Shown: positions 33,121-41,915 of the stretch, in pieces
Numbering within the stretch: position 1 is the stretch's first letter
Layout of the letters: the number at the start of each line of letters is the position of its first letter
Source of the DNA: Chara braunii
Taxonomy: Eukaryota; Streptophyta; Charophyceae; Charales; Characeae
Length of the DNA: 42,953 nucleotides
Direction: 5' to 3'
NCBI GenBank assembly: GCA_003427395.1
Contig: BFEA01000478.1
Location: forward strand, 750,340 to 793,292
Translations under genes and position numbers: made by a program
Notes under the pieces: model-generated
Told to the model about the DNA's origin: nothing
Database searches by the model: none
What the model saw: only the letters and a program-made list of their open reading frames with translations

Positions 33121-34014
33121 AAGCCGTAACCGAAGGTATTGGAACCGGCAGTATCGATTCGTGAGCACCGGCGAACATGTCGGATGCTTTACAATTTCTC
33201 AGCGTGTCTTTCCAGCGCCCCTCTTTCGGTATGGACGGCAATGACGTATTCCGTGCTCAGGGTTTCAACCAAGGTCTTCCTTTGCGCAGATGGTGGATTT
33301 TGCACCGCGCGAGTTCGGTGCGCAGCGAAGAGCGTCATGCGGGGCTGGGTGGGTACGGAGAGGGAGCGGTTGTACGACTCGCTATTCTCAGGCTTTATTG
33401 TGTTTATTGGAACCTGTGACCGCATTTTCCTGCTGGTTTACGGGTACTGGACTGTTGTGATGTATTTCCGTTGGGATGGGGTAGGTTTTTTTTTTGTTTT
33501 TTTTTGGGAATAAAGGGACCGAGCAGGCAAGCCTGCCCGCGTGACCTCTCCGTAGCTCAGAAAAAGTAATTTAACATCACTGTGGCCCGATGCTATTGGG
33601 TAGGTGTGTTTTCCTGCGACTGCCCAGATCATAAGTGAAATGAGGCAGCTTTTCTCTGACGCGGTCAGATCATGGGCTGCTCGAATTGCGCGGCTTTATG
33701 TCTTGCGAAATGGAAATTTTAAAGAGATTGGAATGGAAAGAAAAACTGCCAGTTTACCTGTCGACTGACGAACTAATCACAGCCTTCTCCAGATGCATGC
33801 GCCACCAGAGGAACCCAAAAAAAACAGGGAGTAAACCCTGCTGCTTCGTAGGATAGAAGCGAGGACTGTTGGGTGTTGTTCCTCTGTATCCGAAGAACGC
33901 TGTGGTTGGTTCGTCAGTCGTCAGGTACACTGTCGCAGTTTTTTTTGTTTTTTTCCATACTTTTTCAGGTCAGAATAGGTAAATCTAAGCTTTCTCTTTT
34001 CTTTGGAATTTCAT
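33121..34014. other. No gene recognised
   Basis: Short overlapping frames on both strands between 33139 and 33632 have no family match. T-rich tracts lie at 33486-33506 and 33938-33955. Confidence 0.4.
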
Positions 34015-34085
34015 TCCTCCGGATCCGAACTCAGGCCCGTATTTAGACAGTCCATATGTGTACCAGCTGAGCTAGGCCGATTGGC
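34015..34085 (-). other. tRNA-like Pol III promoter module (SINE-like)
   Basis: The minus strand reads TAGCTCAGCTGGTACACAT (A-box pattern, complement of about 34056-34074), then about 27 bases, then GAGTTCGGATCC (B-box-like, complement of 34021-34032). The arms do not form a full cloverleaf. It shares TAGCTCAG(C/T)TGGTACAC and GAGTTCG(A/G)ATCC with the module at 35.02-35.1 kb, so both may descend from one tRNA-derived SINE family. Confidence 0.5.
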
Positions 34086-34267
34086 AAATCTTAAGCTATT
34101 TGAGGAGCCCATGATCTAACGCTCTCAGAGAATGAGCTGCCTCATTTTTCTTACACATCTGAGCTGTCGCACGACTCCGAACCAAACCAGACCTCTAGAA
34201 GTTGGGCATGGCCCCCGGCAAATTGTATTCTCTTCATCAATCCTGTGATAATGGGAAAGGAGGATTA

Positions 34268-34378
34268 CTGCGGTCTTCACCCGAATAGAACGCCCCGTCA
34301 TTGTAGCTGTATTTGGTGGAACTTTCAGTCCAGATACGGCAATAATTACCGGGCGTTCTATTCGGGTGAAGACGGCAG
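34268..34378. mobile_element. Fold-back (near-palindromic) MITE, copy A
   Basis: A 111-bp element whose ends are inverted copies of each other: CTGCGGTCTTCACCCGAATA at the left, TATTCGGGTGAAGACGGCAG-type sequence at the right, with arms of about 36 bp (CGAATAGAACGCCC / GGGCGTTCTATTCG). The about 35-bp centre (TTTGGTGGAACTTTCAGTCC) lies in the opposite relative orientation to that of copy B. No coding capacity; no clear target duplication. Confidence 0.85.
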
Positions 34379-34720
34379 GGCTCTTTCAATCGGCTCAATT
34401 CAGCCCTGGGTACACAGTAATTGGAGGCGCCACCCGAGCTGCACTCTGCTCTGTTCGGTGCAATACAGAGGCAACATTGAAGGGGTCAAAAGTTCACCCG
34501 GACGACCGCTCCATGGCCCAGGGATAAAAAATAATTAAATATGATCCGGGATTATATATTACACTGGTGAGAGCAGACAGTACAATTGATTTTAGCCAAA
34601 CGGCCGAGAGAGGTATAGGGAAACCTGAGTATCCCACCAAATGAAAAATGTGTCGGTGTGGACGCTCAGCATGGAAGTCATACATGTGTATGGGAACAAA
34701 ATCATACCATTACGAAGTGA

Positions 34721-34833
34721 ACTACCGTCTTCACCCGAATAGAACGCCCGGTCATTATCGCTGCATCTGGACTGAAAAATACCCCAAGTACAGGTATAAT
34801 GACCGGGCGTTATATTCGGGTGAAGACGGTAGT
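34721..34833. mobile_element. Fold-back (near-palindromic) MITE, copy B
   Basis: 113 bp. The left arm ACTACCGTCTTCACCCGAAT continues AGAACGCCCGGTCATTAT; the right arm is its reverse complement with about one mismatch (ATAATGACCGGGCGTTATAT continuing TCGGGTGAAGACGGTAGT). The middle, CATCTGGACTGAAAAAT, corresponds to copy A's centre read backwards. Transcribed, it would make a long hairpin, as small-RNA-producing MITEs do (inference). Confidence 0.88.
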
Positions 34834-35014
34834 GATGTATGATACTATTTGAAAGTGGGTTGATGTCTTACATCATGCCAGCATACAAAACTGGTATACG
34901 AAATCATTTCTTTACAGAATCAATTCTAATCCGTTATAGTGTAGTCCAAGATTGGTCAGACTTTGCAACACAGGTAAACTGACCGGTCTAGGTAAGGAAT
35001 TTTGTTCGTCTAGT

Positions 35015-35110
35015 TCCATTGAGGATTCGAACTCTGGTCTGTCTGCATTTCAACCACTTTGTGGGTGTACCAACTGAGCTACCAACTGAGCTAGCAACTG
35101 AGCTAAGCTA
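35015..35110 (-). other. tRNA-like module with triplicated A box
   Basis: On the minus strand, GAGTTCGAATCC (complement of 35022-35033) is a good B box and TAGCTCAGTTGGTAC (complement of 35067-35081) a good A box, 35 bases apart. The A-box word TAGCTCAGTTG occurs three times in tandem (complement of 35067-35105, 12-bp period). No intact tRNA folds from it. Likely a tRNA-derived SINE or tRNA pseudogene with local slippage. Confidence 0.55.
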
Positions 35111-36323
35111 CCACTGTGACCGGGTGCATTGTGTCAGCGTACAGTGTGCCATTGCATACTGTGTGGCTGTAGCCCCCAATCTGCTTAACCGTGCCTACAC
35201 AGGAGGTGCTAAAATGCTGCGCTTGGCTATGAGTCCTGTGGCCTGCTGGTTTTAGCAGGTCAGGATGGGTGTGTGCCAGGTTTGGCAAATACCCTCGGGA
35301 AGAAGGGTGCTTTAACCGCTCTAGGACGGTGAGTGGTCCACATTGGCTTGCAAATTCTTAGGAGTGGGTCTCCGTCTTAACATTGGGTGTGTTAAGTGAC
35401 GAGTTTGTCTTTGCAGGCAGCATTAATTTACTGTCTTCTCTGCACCGCATGGAACCTGATGTGGTCAAACGGGATCTTGAAATGTCTTCTCTGCTGAAAT
35501 AATCTTCACCGTATTAGTTCACGTTTGATATGCCCGAAATATCCAACCAAAACTGGGTTGTTCCTATTTGTTATATGTGAATGTCAAGCATCCGTAGGAA
35601 AGGAGGTCATTTCTTGATGGGGACAAATATGACCAAGATGTGTATTGCCACCTCTTGACCCATTGTATTGAGCTTGCCTTTAGACCCTGATGTAATTGTT
35701 CAGGCCCAAGATTGACTTCTTGTTGTCTAAGGAACCTCGGCAAAATTTTGTAAGGGTAGATAACATTCCGTCCCCTTTTTGGTGGGGAATGTCGGGTGTT
35801 GACTGATCCGTATTTTAAGATCAAGTGCTGGAGGAGTCTTTTGTCTTAGGTAAGTTGTCTCTTATCTTCTTTCTCCTCTTTGGCAGTGACGCGAGTGTGT
35901 AGTTTGAGATGAATGTCGGGAATGCCAATGCTGTTATATTTGTTGTGTTTTTAGTAAACGAGTTTTTGGTTTTGTGGGCCGATGCGGAAGGGTCTCAAGT
36001 TTTTCCGGACCTTTGAGGGGGTCTGAGGGGGTTGGGTCGGTGCCTTCTTGCTGGAGTAGTCTTCAATCTTAGGTAAGTTGCCTTCTGCCCTCCATCCCCT
36101 TATAGACTTTGCAATATATATGTGCAAGTGTGCAGCTTTGGCGGCAGACGGGTGTGTGGGCGCTTTGCGCTGAGCCACATGGGTGTGTGGGCACTTGGCT
36201 CTGAACCACACAAACGTGGCCCACCCTGCATTTTTTATTATTATCTCTAAACGTTTTGTTTTATGGATGGTTTGTGATGATTTGTGAAGGGAATGAGAGA
36301 GAGAATCTGGGGTCTTTTAAACA
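35111..36323. other. No gene recognised; possible intron
   Basis: No coding or RNA feature supported. The phrase GTGTGTGGGCGCTTTGCGCT / GTGTGTGGGCACTTGGCTCT is repeated at about 36151 and 36183. Confidence 0.4.
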
Positions 36324-36384
36324 ACACACACACACACACGCATACACACAGGTTAACACACACACACACGCATACACACAGGTT
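36324..36384. repeat. (CA)n microsatellite, duplicated unit
   Basis: CACACACACACGCATACACACAGGTT-type sequence appears twice in tandem, at about 36325-36355 and 36356-36384. Confidence 0.9.
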
Positions 36385-36475
36385 GGTGTGAGTAAAGTCG
36401 ACCCCTTTTCTCAGGGGTATCACCAACTCTGGGTGACGTGGTGAGTCCTTGTTCATCAGTCAAATGCATCCTGGG

Positions 36476-36535
36476 CAGACTGTTGGGGTTCAACCTCCTG
36501 ATGAGTTGGTGAAAGTCCAACGATAAAACAGTCTG
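36476..36535 (+). ncRNA. Degenerate type III hammerhead ribozyme
   Basis: All three helices of a hammerhead can be laid out. Stem III: CAGACTGT (36476-36483) pairs with ACAGTCTG (36528-36535), 8 perfect pairs. A cleavage position follows as GTT. Stem I: GGGG with CCTC around UUCAA (36485-36497). Core CTGATGA at 36498-36504. Stem II: GTTGG / CCAAC (36505-36509, 36517-36521) around TGAAAGT. The second core strand should read GAA before the stem III A; here it is GATAAA, so this copy has about three extra bases and is probably inactive. The layout (stem III open) matches type III ribozymes of plant retrozymes. Confidence 0.7.
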
Positions 36536-37362
36536 GCACAGTCATGCTTTATTGGAGTGTATACACTGTATAGCGAATATGACAACACACACACACAAGG
36601 CTGGTTGCTGCACATGCGACTGCAGCAGCTGACTGCAGCAGCGGTGCTGCAGCTGCAGCAGTTGGATTGAGTCTATGCTCAGCTGTAGACTACCACGTTC
36701 AGGCCCTTCGGTGCCTGTCTGGTTAGGCCTCCGAACCCAAAAAAGTAACAAAAGCAATTTCTGGGGGCACCCAGGGCCTGGAAAACGGTGTGGGACCCCC
36801 GATATTAAAAAAAATAAAAAATCTTAGAACCGGGCCAAACCGTACCTTCCACACTGGACACCCAACGCGGACATCCAGACATGTACTGTCTGGATTGCGA
36901 TATGTGGCTAAGGACCAGGCGTATAATTGTAAGGGACACCTTTGGCCGTCTTTTGCTAGGCCTGGTCAGTATTTAGTCCTGATCGTCCCCATGATTTTGG
37001 GCATTAGTGTCAGTGGAGACCCATAGAGAGTCCTTTGCTTTTGGTGTTCCTTCTGATGTTGATAGATCTCTACAGTTCTTGACTTCGGATCTCGTTCCAC
37101 CACTCAACGAAAGGTATCTGGACTGGATTGTAGAGCAATGCATTTGAGCTGATCAAACATTTTGAATCTATTGGACCTCTATCAGGTACAGATACATTTA
37201 GTATGCTGTGTAGTGGAGTGAGGCCGTTTGTGTGTGTGCGGCTTCGATGGTGTATGAGATTTGAAATGACACTACGGTTCTCCAAACGATGCTAAAGCAG
37301 TTGCTCATTGGTGTATGTGTGCTTTTGTGGATGCTTTGCTGTGGTTTGGTTTGATTATGTAG
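36536..37362. other. No gene recognised; likely intron ending at PEPCK exon
   Basis: No coding features. A CAG/CTGCAG-rich stretch (GCTGCAGCTGCAGCAG-like) lies at about 36621-36662. The last 40 bases before 37363 are T-rich and end in TGTAG, a plausible 3' splice site. Confidence 0.4.
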
Positions 37363-37537
37363 CATGGCTGCCGGAGGAGCATGGGAGCGAGATGCGAGGC
37401 ACCTCAGTCGACTGCGTCGCGGGACCCTCCTGCAGCCAGGGCAGCTGAGACTTTAGAGAAGGCAAAGGAGGCTGCACACATTCCATATGTTGCGAAGATG
37501 AGCAATAAGAATATTCTCCGCAACCTGTCAGTTGCTG
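37363..37537 (+). CDS. PEPCK exon (N-terminal part; 5' edge uncertain)
   Basis: First visible exon of ATP-dependent phosphoenolpyruvate carboxykinase, which makes phosphoenolpyruvate and CO2 from oxaloacetate and ATP (gluconeogenesis; C4-type metabolism in some plants). The frame ends NILRNLSVA plus one base at donor GCTG|GTGAGA (37538). Joined to the next exon it gives [13 protein letters not shown], matching the plant [12 protein letters not shown] region. Upstream it reads AAETLEKAKEAAHIPYVAKM, unlike the land-plant N-terminal extension. An in-frame TAG lies just before 37363, so either the exon starts at the TAG acceptor or the gene starts at ATG 37381 (or at the in-frame ATG near 37498). 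Confidence 0.7.
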
Positions 37538-37935
37538 GTGAGACCACCTTTCTGGATCCTGGATTCTTCATGCGTGTGTTGGGTTCATGACATGTCATGT
37601 ATGCTTGCTGTTTGCTTTTCACAGTGTACTGTTTACCTCAGCCTTGTCAAGCTTCCTTTTTATTGCATTCATCAACCCCTCGTGTTTTGCTCTATTGAAT
37701 TTTCCTGTAATGTGCGGCGCTGGTGACCATGCATCTGCCTGGGAGACAAACAGCCCATAGCTGAGTGGTTCCTTCTAAAAGTCTTGATGCTGTATCTCGG
37801 TTCTCCCTGTGGGAAGAATACTTCTACGGCCTTGGATCCTCCATGACTGTGCACAGATTTGAACCGGCACCCTTGGCAAGCTGTTTAACCACTGCAGCCA
37901 TGACACAGTGTTCAAAAGTGGTACCATACCGGTCG

Positions 37936-38171
37936 TGATATCCACCCCACTCCTGCATGGCTGCAGTCCACTCACTCACAGAAACAGAACACCACACATG
38001 ACATTTCTTGCACTCTCTCAATCCAGTACGTGACCCTCATTCCAGGTCCATGATATCCACTGCACTCCTGCATGGCTGCAGTCCACTCACTCACAGAAAC
38101 AGAAGACCACACATGACATTTCTTGCACACTCACTGTCAATCCAGTACATGACCCTCATTCCAGGTCCAAT
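37936..38171. repeat. Tandem duplication, about 115-120 bp x 2
   Basis: TGATATCCAC...CTGCATGGCTGCAGTCCACT...CAGGTCCA occurs at 37936-38050 and 38051-38171 with few changes. Flanking GGATCC(T/C)TCC...GACTGTGCA phrases near 37840 and 38216 show an older, larger duplication around it. Confidence 0.88.
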
Positions 38172-39091
38172 TGTGAGACTGGTTATCGGGTCGAGTACTG
38201 TACTTCTACGAACTCGGATCCCTCCGGGACTGTGCAGAGATTCCAACTGGCACGCTTGGGTCAAAAAGCCAAGGATTGTAGCCACTGTGGGAAGAAGTCT
38301 GAATCATGGGATTCTCATGCCTGCATCCTTGGTGCATTTTTTATGCCCAGGTCACATGCTTTGGCATCTTGGGTGATGGAAATGAAGTGTAGTCAACACT
38401 TGATAGGTAGACTGTTGCTTCCTCTAGCGTTGCAATCACCAGTGCATCTTCTGCAAGTGCTGTTCGGAGTGTGGGCTCGGGATGCTAGGGAAATTGCTGA
38501 GAACACACTTGCCCTGTGACTTCCCCGGATGTATTTGACTCCATTTAGGGCTAGAAATCAGTTGTAAACGTCTTTATGAGAGTACCCTTCGGCACTGGTG
38601 GCTTGAAATTACAGTGTAGTGTAATTGTAATTGTGATTGTAATTGTTTGCCTTAGTTGTTAAGAGGTTCTTGGAATCAGAAGGTAGGATCCATACTGATG
38701 CAGAACAACGGTGCGAAAGATGACGAGTTTGTGTTTGTGTTCAGGAAGAAGCCTGGTGCGTAATTGGTCATTGTCAAATTGCTCGTGTGTGAATCAAACC
38801 ACAAAAGTCACCTTCAACCGAACGCGCATTCACTCACCCATAGGCGTTGGTTGCTGACAAATGGAGGCTCCTTGTCTCGAAGATGGAGTTGAGTTTTCCC
38901 TATGTTTTGGTCCAAGGAATACGCTGTGGTTGTGACTGGTCGTGACCATTTAGATGTGGCAGCAGCAGATGTGTATGGATGAACGTGTGTAAGTTGGGTT
39001 GCTACCTAGGGAAGTCACTTTTGTGTGTTTGATGTAGATGTAGGCAATTTGTCAGTGGATGATTATGCACCATTGTGTGTTATGGGCGTTT

Positions 39092-39163
39092 AATAATCTG
39101 AGGTTGATAATCTGAGGTTGATAATCTGAGGTTGATAATCCGAGGTTGATAATCCGAGGTTGA
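39092..39163. repeat. 15-bp minisatellite, about five copies
   Basis: ATAATC(T/C)GAGGTTG repeats about five times in a row within the intron. The later units have C where the earlier ones have T. Confidence 0.93.
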
Positions 39164-39335
39164 TATCTCTGAGATATGGGTGCTGCAATTTGAATAAGAT
39201 GGGTAACTATTAGTCTATTGCTTGTCTACATTTATTATTATTCTATCGGAAATAAAAATACTTCACATATAAATACATTGATATATAGACACTGTATATA
39301 ATATTGTGTATTTTGTGGTCATCTTCGAACTGCAG

Positions 39336-39489
39336 AGCTTTATGAACAAGCTATTGGCGACGAAGATGACAATTTTATTGTCTCAAGTGGGGCTCTGGCT
39401 ACATTGTCTGGAGAGAAGACAGGTAGATCTCCAAAGGACAAGCGTGTTGTGAAGGATGAGGAACATCAGCATGATCTTTGGTGGGGCAA
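39336..39489 (+). CDS. PEPCK exon (substrate-binding region)
   Basis: A 154-bp exon between acceptor CTGCAG (39335) and donor GCAA|GTAAGT (39490). It reads [19 protein letters not shown], then [20 protein letters not shown], then [15 protein letters not shown] is the signature region of ATP-type PEPCK, where the Arg contributes to oxaloacetate/PEP binding (family knowledge). DLWWGKGSPNI across the next junction is characteristic of plant enzymes. Phases 1 and 2 at its ends fit both neighbours exactly, which makes the gene model secure here. Confidence 0.95.
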
Positions 39490-39947
39490 GTAAGTATCCA
39501 GCCATCTAGTCGTTGACAATGTGAAGCATTGGGTATGTTGTTTGTGTCCATGATGAGGGATAGGGATGGAGATTTCTCATTTGCCTTGATGTTCGGCAGA
39601 GAAACAGTCTAAGAGTGAAGGCTTTTGGCTAAGATCAAGTGTAGTATCTGTTCCGATCAGTTTAATATCTGATCCGTGGTCCATCGGACCACATGAAGTT
39701 GTCATGGTGAGCTGAGCTTTGGGTAAGTGTCCCAGTTTGCTGTTTTTTGGAAAAGAAAAAGAGGGCCAGGCATAATAAAAATGCCTGGGGAACGAGGTGG
39801 TGTCTGTCGGCTGCACAGTGCACAGGATTAAGATGTGTCATCCGTAGTTCACATGTTTTAGCAAAATAACAGTCTTTAGGAAAAGAAACGAAAAAGGAAA
39901 CATTACATCTAGACGAGGAGCGAAAATGACACATTGCACCAGTGCTG

Positions 39948-40327
39948 TAAATCCAGTAGGATCCGGGGCCCCACTCCCAACCGGAACTGGGTTGGTCTTA
40001 CCGGCCGGTCGGCTGGCCTGCTTCCCGGGTCTGCTGTAGTGCATTGAATCTGGGGGGTCTTGCTTTTTTTATTTGGGCCAGGAGGCCTCCATGCAGGCCG
40101 TGGAGGTCTCCTGCCTCCCTCCCAAAAATCAAACCGGTAAATCCAGTAGGATCCGGGGCCCCACTCCCAATCGGAACTGGGTTGGTCTTACCGGCCGGTC
40201 GGCTGGCCTGCTTCCCGGGTCTGCTGTAGTGCATTGAATCTGGGGGGTGTTGCTTTTTTTATGTGGGCCAGGATGCCTCCATGCAGGCCGTGGAGGTCTC
40301 CTGCCTCCCTCCCAAAAATCAAACCGG
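39948..40327. repeat. Tandem duplication, 2 x 190 bp
   Basis: TAAATCCAGTAGGATCCGGG...CAAAAATCAAACCGG is present at 39948-40137 and 40138-40327 with very few differences (for example CCAACCGG/CCAATCGG, GGTCTTGC/GGTGTTGC). GC-rich, includes GCCTCCATGCAGGCCGTGGA, which is partly self-complementary. A recent event. Confidence 0.95.
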
Positions 40328-41033
40328 GTTTGGTAGGCCCGGCCAAAAGGCTTGAAAAGGGCAGCCTATCTGGATCGTTGATCTCGAGAGACTGGTGGCC
40401 CAGATAGGCTTCCCTTTTCAAACTTTTTGGGTGGGAAGTACTGGCCCTACCCCACCCACTGGCCTACCTGTTCCCTCCCCTGTCCCTGCCCCCCTGCTGC
40501 CCCCAACCTACCGACCGTTCCCTCCCCGTTCCACAATTTAACTGCCGCTGGTGCGGCCCCCCTCGTCTCAAGCCTGCCGGTGTGCCCTCCCTGCCGTCTC
40601 CAGCCTGCCGGCGCTCCCTCACCATCCTCACCGATAAGTAATTAGCTAGTTTCTTCTTCTTCTTCTATTACTCCTTCTCCTCCTAGTTTCTTCTTCTTCT
40701 TCTATCTTCCCCATGTTTGCTTATGTTTGCTGTTTGTGAGGTATGCCTTTGTTCATGTTATGTGATGCTGCAGGTACCCACCCGTCCACGTTTGCAGAAA
40801 GCCAGGTTTGTTGGCAATGTCTGCTGAAGCCCATGCTTGCTGAAACCCCGCCACTACCCCTCCCAACCTCCGACCCCCAACCCCTGAAATGGCCCCATCC
40901 CCTCCCCCTCCACCCGCCAAATAAAATTCTCTGTTCAACATTTCTTTGTGGTTCGAGGAGATTTTGGCGAGTGCAGTCCGACCATGTTTATATATATATG
41001 GGCCAAAAAGTATATATATATATATTCAGCCTC

Positions 41034-41070
41034 CTGATGAGTCGGTGAAACTCCGACGAAACAGTTTGTC
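41034..41070 (+). ncRNA. Hammerhead ribozyme core, 5' side truncated (PEPCK intron, sense strand)
   Basis: The canonical conserved core is intact: CTGATGA (41034-41040), stem II GTCGG / CCGAC (41041-41045, 41053-41057) around TGAAACT, then GAAA (41058-41061) leading into CAGTTTGTC. It matches the core of the copy at 36.5 kb, here without the insertion. The partner strand for stem III (it would read GACAAACTGT) and the cleavage site are missing, because (TA)n abuts about 10 bases upstream (after TTCAGCCTC). As seen it cannot self-cleave in the type III layout; a weak type I reading (ACA/TGT around GTT, GTC) lacks stem I pairing. Confidence 0.75.
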
Positions 41071-41142
41071 ACAGCCCCTCGTTTGTTGTCTTCTTCTCTC
41101 TCTCTGCCTACGGTTTACCGGGCAGTTCTGTTTGTGACGATA
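41047..41142 (+). repeat. Dispersed repeat linked to the hammerhead core
   Basis: GAAACTCCGACGAAACAG...GCCTACGGTTTACCGGGCAG...TGTGACGA, matching the minus strand of 23145-23236. Both copies end at (TA)n at the same point (GACGATATATA), so the family is repeatedly bounded by (TA)n. A further TATATCGTCA just beyond 41150 forms an inverted pair with TGACGATATA. Confidence 0.85.
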
Positions 41143-41162
41143 TATATATACATATATCGTCA

Positions 41163-41250
41163 ATATGACCCACTTTTTGGCCCAACCACCGGGGGTCCAA
41201 CCAGAGCGGTTGGATGTGGCCCGGTCCAACCGGGCCGGTTGCTCAGTCCG
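41163..41250. repeat. Diverged single arm of the GGCCCAACC fold-back family
   Basis: CACTTTTTGGCCCAACCACC, GGTTGGATGTGGCCCGGTCC and similar phrases match the right arm of the fold-back element at 41370-41725. A smaller scrap (GGGCCAAAAAGTATATA) lies at about 41000-41014. Confidence 0.7.
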
Positions 41251-41369
41251 ACCATATTTATATATATATTGAACAGGGGGAGTCTTGTAAGGAAGAAGAT
41301 AAAAAAATAATTTATTTCTTCTTTTTTTTGCATTTGCGCTCTGATAAATTTGTGACTATATATATATAT

Positions 41370-41725
41370 GGCCAGAAAAACTACGAGAGTCAAGAATGTC
41401 ACACAAATTGAGTGCAATGCAGAGTCGGCCCAGTTAGACCGGGCCACATCCAACCACTCCGGTTGGACCCCTGGTGGTTGGGCCAAAGAGTGTCATATCC
41501 AACCACTCCGGTTGGACCCCTGGTGGTTGGGCCAAAAAGTGTGTCATATCCAACCACTCCGGTTGGACCCCTGGTGGTTGGGCCAAAAAGTGTGTCATAT
41601 GACACTTTTTGGCCCAATCACTGGGGGTCCGACCGGAGTGGTTGGATGTGGCCCGGTCTAACTGGGATGGCTCTGCATTGCACTCAATTTGTGTGACATT
41701 CTTGACTCTCGTAGTTTTTCTGGCC
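41370..41725. mobile_element. Large fold-back element with tandem internal units
   Basis: The outer arms are reverse complements: left GGCCAGAAAAACTACGAGAG...GTGCAATGCAGAG, right CTCTGCATTGCAC...TAGTTTTTCTGGCC. The left arm holds three tandem units of about 49-51 bp (starts 41448, 41497 and 41548: ATCCAACCACTCCGGTTGGA continuing CCCCTGGTGGTTGGGCC); the right arm holds only one. The centre is GTGTCATATGACAC (about 41593-41606). (TA)n abuts its left end. Probably a non-autonomous TIR/fold-back element inserted in a TA tract; no transposase is present. Confidence 0.85.
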
Positions 41726-41830
41726 CACTATTCGGTATAGAATTCTGTGCTTCATAACTCTGGTTCTCTCATGGGGTGTCGTTCTAAATCTTATATCCTG
41801 CTCAATTTCTTTTTCCACTTGTGGTTCCAG

Positions 41831-41915
41831 GGGCTCTCCAAACATTGCTATGGATCAGTACACGTTCATGGCAAATCGCGAGACAGCTGTTGCGTACTTG
41901 AACTCTCTTGATAAG
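41831..41915 (+). CDS. PEPCK exon
   Basis: 85 bp between acceptor TTCCAG (41830) and donor AAG|GTAGGT (41916). It completes the Lys codon from the previous exon and reads [20 protein letters not shown], then AYLNSLDK. This aligns with plant PEPCK (GSPNIEMDEHTF...NRERAVDYLNSLEK) without gaps. The next block of the family (VFVNDQ...) is not in the window, so the ATP-binding P-loop region and catalytic residues lie beyond the right edge. Confidence 0.95.

Larger units (their letters stand above)
37538..39335 (+). other. PEPCK intron, with internal duplications
   Basis: A 1798-bp GT-AG intron (GTGAGA...CTGCAG) in phase 1. It holds an about 115-bp tandem duplication (37936-38171), a longer diverged repeat (near 37829 and 38203) and a 15-bp minisatellite (39092-39163). 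No nested gene was recognised. Confidence 0.75.
39490..41830 (+). other. PEPCK intron with nested repeats
   Basis: A 2341-bp GT-AG intron (GTAAGT...TTCCAG). It contains a 190-bp tandem duplication, a pyrimidine-rich stretch (40440-40720), a hammerhead fragment in sense orientation, several (TA)n tracts and a 356-bp fold-back element. None of these breaks the splice sites. Confidence 0.85.

Noticed and set aside
38232-38519. Frame with CSHCGKKSESWDSHAC resembling a zinc finger
   Set aside because: Spacing fits no known finger, it lies within a PEPCK intron, and part of it belongs to a duplicated non-coding repeat.
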